From contig NC_134834.1 in the NCBI RefSeq assembly GCF_004210375.1, positions 91,206,170 through 91,270,169 on the forward strand: a stretch of DNA of 64,000 bases, in the 5' to 3' direction. Every line of letters starts with the position of its first letter. The first letter of the stretch is position 1. This document shows, piece by piece, positions 58,376-64,000 of this stretch. The notes below the pieces were generated by a model, which worked only from the letters and a program-made list of their open reading frames with translations, was not told the DNA's origin and did no database searches. This DNA comes from Tachypleus tridentatus (lineage: Eukaryota > Arthropoda > Merostomata > Xiphosura > Limulidae). Position numbers and translations under genes: made by a program.

Positions 58376-59344
58376 ATACATTCCATGTAATTTTACGTAG
58401 AATAAAATTATCAATGGGCTCTGGGCTGAGCTACCCCTAGCCCTTACCTAAATACGCCACTGTTTAAGATCAAAATTTATGACCGTCTTTCACTTTTCTG
58501 TAAAACTAACATTATGAACTTAAATATCCGCTATATTAGATATGTATGGACTCAAAATTTGATTTATTTTATTTTCTGAGCTTATTCTAAAAACAGAGCT
58601 AAAATACACTACTGTATGTGACGTGGATTAATTAAATTAACTTTAAGATTACTGCAGTTAATAAAAATTGTTACAGACGATTTCCTCTTAAACGTTCTTT
58701 CTGATTGAGTGTTATAATTGTTACAGACAAGAAATACGGTTTTTCATCAGTAGTTTTAATATTCAATATTTGCTGAATTAGAGAAATTTGTATTTTCTGT
58801 TGTTTAATAGAAAATTACGTCATACATTGTGTTTTCGATACTTTATCAAATTTGAATGTAAAACTATATAATCGTTTATAATCTTGAAATATGTCAAATA
58901 TAACCCAGTAATGAGAAAAACAATCCCAGCAGAGACGTTAACTGATCAGCCTATTTTAAACTGACCAAAAGCTAGCTAACTAAGAAGAAAAAATATCTTA
59001 AAGAAGTACCTCAAATGCTTGTGCATGTATCAACTCAGGTCTACTCAACTGATTGGGTAAGTTTCTCCAGTCGCGAGAATTTTAAACGAAGCAAGCATAT
59101 CATTTAAATAATGGATAACGTTCTAGTGCTGTTGTTGAACATCTTTTGTTAAGGTAATGGCCTGTTGTGAAATAATCACGAATTGGGAGGTAGTGTTACA
59201 TGAGGCGTTTGGTAAATTAGTTTGTTAGACGAGATATCATTTGGAAACAAAACGTACTGAAAGTTTTTTTAGGCTATTATATGGACTTTATATACAAAGT
59301 CTTACAATCAGTCTCAATGTCTTACTAAGTCAATGTTGTTGCTG

Positions 59345-59445
59345 TTTTAGTGTAAAGTTACACAATGTACTAGCTGCATTATGTCTACTGTTGGGGAATC
59401 GAACCTCGGATTTTAAAATAGTAAGTCTGCAAACGTCTGGCATAT
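59345..59445 (-). repeat. Family-C SINE (left arm of inverted pair)
   Basis: TTAGTGTAAAGTTACACAAT, GTCTACTGTTGGGGAATCGA and AAATAGTAAGTCTGCAAACG. Confidence 0.85.
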
Positions 59446-59457
59446 CTAAAGAGAGTG

Positions 59458-59583
59458 CTCCCCCAATGGCACAGCAGTATTTCTGTAGAGTTACAAGACT
59501 ATAAACTGTGTTTTGATACCCGTGGTGGGCAGAGCACAGATAGTTCATTGTGTAGCTTTGTGCTTAACTACAAATAAACAATC
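59458..59583 (+). repeat. Family-C SINE (right arm of inverted pair)
   Basis: CTCCCCCAATGGCACAGCAG, TTTTGATACCCGTGGTGGGC, AGAGCACAGATAGTTCATTG and TAGCTTTGTGCTTAACTACA. Confidence 0.93.
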
Positions 59584-59727
59584 TAACGGGAAACTACAAG
59601 ACTCCAACAAATCAGTAATTATACAAATATTGAAAAATGCTGCTAGAGGTTTGATATTTGTTGAAATAATCCGTTGTAATGAACTACACCCAAACCAAAG
59701 TTTGATTGTTTATGTATTTGTAAATTG

Positions 59728-59816
59728 ACGATGGGCTATCTTCATTGTGCCAATCACAGGAAAGAGATCCCAAATTTTAGCACTGTAAATCATCACACTG
59801 AGTCAACGGGAGAGGT
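59728..59816 (-). repeat. Family-C SINE, diverged
   Basis: GACGATGGGCTATCTTCATT, GTGCCAATCACAGGAAAGAG and CAAATTTTAGCACTGTAAAT. Confidence 0.65.
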
Positions 59817-59969
59817 CCAAAAATATGGTCATAAAACGTGATGAAAAAATTCAGAAAACTTTTCTGATTAGATGGATGTATATGTCAGCCATGGATTTTT
59901 TTTACCCAACTTTTATATTTAATTATCCACGGTAATTTCACAGTAGATAATGAACTATAATTGTTGTTG

Positions 59970-60075
59970 TTGTTTTACAAAGCTACACAATAGGTAGTCT
60001 GCGCTGTGTTCCTTGCAGGTAATCGAACCCTTGACATTTGCGTTACAAGTCCGTGAACTTGCCAATGACCTACTT
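59970..60075 (-). repeat. Family-C SINE, diverged
   Basis: TTTACAAAGCTACACAATAG, GTAGTCTGCGCTGTGTTCCT and GGTAATCGAACCCTTGACAT. With the three copies at 59.3-59.8 kb it makes a local SINE cluster. Confidence 0.8.
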
Positions 60076-60225
60076 TTCAAATGTTATACACCTGTTTTAA
60101 TAAAAGGATGGTATATTTATAACATGAACTTACATTAAATTTAAACACCCAAAATGGTACTTATGTAGTCAAGGATTAGTTTTCAATTTTTGATATTTGT
60201 TTTTATTAATTTTATTTACACAATT

Positions 60226-60358
60226 TTTTGTTCGTATCACATTTTGTGTTTATTCCTTTTGTTCGTATCACATTTTGAGTTTATTCCTTTTTTTTTGTTC
60301 GTATCACATTTTTAGTTTATTCCTTTTTTTTGTTCGTATCACATTTTGTGTTTATTGC
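60226..60358. repeat. Short tandem array, 4 units of about 31-37 bp
   Basis: Each unit is GTTCGTATCACATTTTGTGT followed by TTATTCC and a T-run. Differences in T-run length account for the variable period. Confidence 0.85.
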
Positions 60359-60971
60359 AATGCACAGTTATGGAAGTTTCATCGTTTTTTGTTTTTTTTA
60401 CTATAAAGCAACAATATTTGCTGTCGATAATACTGAGGTTTAAACATCGTTCTAAAATCTCACTCTATTTACTAATTTTATTAAATATCGTTATCGAAAA
60501 AATAACACAGGCCTGCAAATTTAAACTTCATAAAAGTTTGTTTTTAATAACGAGTTTTTCATAATTCAGCTACATAAATTTCGAATATAATATCAATTTT
60601 TGTATATCACGTGAGATTTCTTTTACAAATCGAGAAGAAAAGACTTACTTAGATAAAATTATTATTCTCTTTACCACAAAGAACATTTTTCATTATTATG
60701 TTTGTTATGTTTGGGTTCTAGAACGATCATTAAGACTCTTATATCGCGATTAATCTAGAGAAATCTATAGCCAGTGGTTGTCAACATTTTAAACACAAAA
60801 AAAATGACCCAATTTCAATTAAAATGATTTACTTATGTAACACTACATGTCACGTGACGTTTTGTAAAATCGTGATGGAGAAAATGAATATCTTTTTTGG
60901 ATTCAGTGCACAGAAATTACTGTAAAACATGCAAAAATTTAAGAAAATAAAACCATTTTGTATGTTTACAG

Positions 60972-61173
60972 CTCGGTAATTCTAAATATTATTCAAGAGA
61001 AGCAAATTATTTTAGACACCGTCGGTGTACAAAAAATAAATAAAAAAACTGATTCCACGAAAAAGTATAACATAAATCTACTCGCTATAAACCTGGACCA
61101 ACTTTGTCATGATAGGCATGAAGCGAGTAACATAGTTTCACTCATTAGAATCCCCAGGTTTTCTAAACACAAG
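60972..61173 (+). CDS. Candidate internal exon, unknown
   Basis: The acceptor TTTGTATGTTTACAG ends at 60971. One frame stays open past a donor at 61158 (CCCAG|GTTTTC) or at 61174 (ACAAG|GTGATT), reading SSVILNIIQEKQIILDTVGV and NLDQLCHDRHEASNIVSLIR. With the first donor the phase fits the candidate exon at 61917. No domain is recognised; weak. Confidence 0.13.
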
Positions 61174-61916
61174 GTGATTTCTGTGTACAGATCAAATTAC
61201 CTTTTGTTTCATTTTCTCAGATTTAATTTGCATAACCTTCTAGAAACTCTTAAATGAATATTTTACCTGTTATTTTCTTTCACCTGAATGTTTATATCGT
61301 ATAAAATTTTTATGTTGTTCTATACGCCTTATTTCCCAGTTTATTTCTTCCCCTGTAATGTCCGTTTCGCTTCGTATATTTTTTACTACGTTTCATGCAG
61401 CTACACTTTAAAGTGAATTGTACGTATTGTAATACGTTAGTATTAAAGCTATTGTATTAAAAGTATTACATTTATCCACTGAGACATTTTCTAGAAGAAA
61501 TAAAGGATATAATAGTATTTCAACTACACTATGTCCAGCATAACTGTTGGAAAATATAATTATAAATGCCACAAAATATCAGTACTAGACTTATTAAGGC
61601 TTAGAAAAGGCGTTCATGCAATGACAATATTTTAGTGTTGTACTGTGTTGTTTTCTAAGACATACCATTTAAATCAAAAGTATAAAAGTCTGCGCTTAAC
61701 CCTTGAGAAAAAAAAAAACGAATGCCGAAAGATGGGGTACTGATAAAAAGCAAAAAGGAATTCTCAATAGCCGCGGCTGTAATTAGATCTCATATCGATC
61801 AATAGAGGGAGCTATGAGATAGAAGTTCGTAATCGTGAATTATATATTGATTGCTAATTCCACTTTTCACTATAATAATAGGTATCGTGTTAGTAACACT
61901 AAAACAGTTTTCACAG

Positions 61917-61975
61917 ATGTTGTAACAAGTTGTTAAAAAGGACGTACCTAGCTGGTCCAAACTGTAGGACAACTG
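61917..61975 (+). CDS. Candidate small internal exon, phase-compatible with 62851-63029
   Basis: Bounded by TTTTCACAG (acceptor) and ACTG|GTGAGTTA (strong donor). Only one of three frames is open, giving 19 codons beginning CCNKLLKR. At 59 bp it is short, and the call rests on the splice-site pair and the phase match with the next candidate exon. Confidence 0.15.
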
Positions 61976-62850
61976 GTGAGTTAAACAAAATTTTTATAAA
62001 AATCAAAACATTTTCAACTTAAATTATTGTAATAAAACATTACATCATATCTAATCTATAGTGTACGTAGATTTAAACAAATGTGATTTAGTTTACTTGA
62101 GTTTTATCAACTAACAAAAAATAATACGGTAATTAATTTAATTTTATCAAATAAATGGCATGCAATTATTATCAACATTGTTTTCAAATATTTTGTTTTG
62201 ATATATTCCCTATTATAGTGGTGAACATTGACCTTGCGTTACGATAGGTATTGTCTCAAGATCGAATAATTTATTTCCAAAAAAAAACTTAAATTTGGAC
62301 TTCAGTTGGATTCTAAGTCAAAACTTCAGGTATTTTACTACACTTCTTATTCATGCATTTTTATGAATGTTTTCAAGTATCAAATGAAACATGGTTTACA
62401 TTTCAATATGTACGATATAGGTCATAAACAACCTTTCAAAACTTTAAAGAGAAGAAACAGCAGTAACTGTTAGTTTTGTTAAGATGAAAACTATTAACAA
62501 TTAAAACTGGTTTTTTTTCAGAGCTCATGCCTAAGCTTTGTAAAACATTTTTAAAAACATTATGAAGCTAAGCCTTCAATCCATTAAATAAATATTATTT
62601 TTCTATTTTAAACATTCCTATATGAAACTTCATAGAAATTCATTCTAGAATTAATTTATTTTGTTTCAATTGCTATGATTATTTATGAGATTGACAAGTA
62701 TAGTACTGTGATGATTTATATCGTAAGCTATGCTAGCATCTTTTATTATTTATTTATTTATCGCAAAATTACTGCCTTTCTCTCACTTTAATTTCGTTTA
62801 GAAAGACCAGTGTTGTATTTAATTTATCTATCTGCTCTTTGTTTTGTTAG

Positions 62851-63029
62851 ACCTTAATAACCAACAAGTAGGCTTAGTACGTTTGTCATATGGGAAAGTT
62901 GTGTTGTCGTTGTCTGATTTCGCCATATTACAATGTGCTCAATCAGCAGATGTAATTATGTGTGTCAGGTTATTCAAAACATTAAGTTACATTTCTACTG
63001 GATTTCAAATCTGCACATTGAATGAACAG
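62851..63029 (+). CDS. Candidate internal exon, unknown product
   Basis: A pyrimidine-rich acceptor (TCTGCTCTTTGTTTTGTTAG, AG at 62849-62850) and a donor GAACAG|GTAAAT bound 179 bp that stay open in one frame: LNNQQVGLVRLSYGKVVLSL, then SDFAILQCAQSADVIMCVRL, ending ICTLNEQ. The exon starts with two bases of a split codon and ends in phase 0. A short open segment upstream (61917-61975, acceptor TTTTCACAG, donor CTG|GTGAGT, reading CCNKLLKRTYLAGPNCRTT) ends with one base of a codon, so the two are phase-compatible. No domain is recognised; transcript evidence would decide. Confidence 0.22.
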
Positions 63030-63585
63030 GTAAATTAAACTTAATTTTTAATAATATTAAGTTACTTTGACTTTTCCACAGTTCAAGTTTATTTTCTTAT
63101 AATCACGTTTTCGTCTAGTAGGTGACTTTTGTTTCATGCTCTTCAGTGTGGAGCAAAATATAGTTGTATCTGACTGATTCCTAAACTTTGATGTCTGTCT
63201 GAGCCACTTGTGGAACATAATTTCACAATCAAATCCTGGAAATTTTCTGCAATTGTAAAGCTTATCCTGGTCCTAATTTGGTTTATCACAATATCGCGCA
63301 CTTCTGATTCAAAAGTTTAAACACTCCTGCCTGTCTGTCCACAACCGAAATTCTTTCTACAAAATCAAAAGGAAACAACTTCAGATTACATTTTTCACTC
63401 TCGGCTGATTACAAGAATAACTTCACAGAAATTGTGTTTGTAGCATAAAGTACGTAATGTGCAGAGACATTCAAGAGCTGCGCTCTATATGGAAGCACCT
63501 CAAAGTCGATGAACTGTTACATCACAAATATTTTCTGTGTTGATCATTGTTAGCCAAGCACAGAAATGGATGTGTGGATGTGGAG

Positions 63586-63810
63586 AAGTAGTTTTAATTA
63601 ATAGTGTTGTAACGAAGGCAGTGTGTATTGAAGTAGTTTTAATTAATAGTGTTGTAATGAAGGCAGTGTGTATTGAAGTAGTTTTAATTAATAGTGTTGT
63701 AATGAAGGCAGTGTGTATTGAAGTAGTTTTAATTAATAGTGTTGTAATGAAGGCAGTGTGTATTGAAGTAGTTTTAATTAATAGTGTTGTAATGAAGGCA
63801 GTGTGTATTG
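63586..63810. repeat. 45-bp tandem array, 5 near-identical units
   Basis: Units begin AAGTAGTTTTAATTAATAGT at 63586, 63631, 63676, 63721 and 63766. Only one base differs (C for T in unit 1). Near-identity implies recent expansion or ongoing homogenisation. The sequence is unrelated to the 45-bp array at 30-33 kb. Confidence 0.97.
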
Positions 63811-64000
63811 AAAACTACTATACCATTCCACTTTTTCTACTTAAAAAATTCGATATATATAATATTCAGAAAGTTTTCGTTTTTACTGCGCCTCAAGCGT
63901 TGTCATTGCTCCTTCTACCGAAACGAAGTACGCATGGAAAAAGCAAAGAAATGTTAATTTCTAAAATATATCACATCTGTGTATGTCTCATTAAAACATA

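Overview
This window looks like animal nuclear DNA: roughly two-thirds A+T by eye, no operons or dense coding, and dozens of tRNA-derived SINEs in three families. There are also cut-and-paste transposon relics of mariner, Tigger/pogo and Tc1 type, several tandem arrays and one intact eukaryotic tRNA gene. The SINE families (3' part ending ...GCTTTGCGCGAAATTC plus AAAC-rich tails, and shorter tRNA-like families ending in GTGCTTAA or CACACA tails) look to me like those abundant in horseshoe crabs and other marine invertebrates. That placement is from memory and is tentative; I cannot fix the species.

Layout. 1-10 kb: AT-rich spacer with SINEs and a GC-richer patch near 6 kb. 10.05-11.24 kb: 41-bp minisatellite of about 29 units. 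11.2-29.6 kb: spacer with SINEs, a strong hairpin at 17.5 kb, a 142-bp tandem duplication at 21.4 kb and a decayed Tc1-like element at 24.5-25.5 kb. 29.6-33.54 kb: a 148-bp duplication, a SINE fragment, then a 45-bp satellite of about 79 units that appears to grow out of that SINE fragment. 33.5-41.2 kb: spacer, SINEs and a foldback element with about 140-bp arms at 38.9-39.25 kb. 41.29-42.18 kb: a mariner copy with matching ends and its catalytic core deleted. 44.3-44.9 kb: a Tigger-type transposase relic. 46.0-46.35 kb: a 51-bp array fused to a SINE. 46.85-47.09 kb: the best candidate for a protein-coding exon (signal peptide flanked by splice sites). 47.83-47.90 kb: tRNA-Thr(TGT). 49.95-54.07 kb: a degenerate array, a GC-richer patch and a 39-bp array of about 32 units. 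54-64 kb: SINEs, head-to-head SINE pairs, weak exon candidates and a near-perfect 45-bp x5 array.

No complete protein-coding gene can be supported. The long open frames at 30-33.5 kb and 52.8-54 kb are stop-free translations of tandem repeats. The window is best read as intergenic or long-intron DNA shaped by SINE activity. Its most distinctive features are SINE-seeded tandem arrays, SINE-into-SINE nesting and long inverted repeats, not a multi-gene system.
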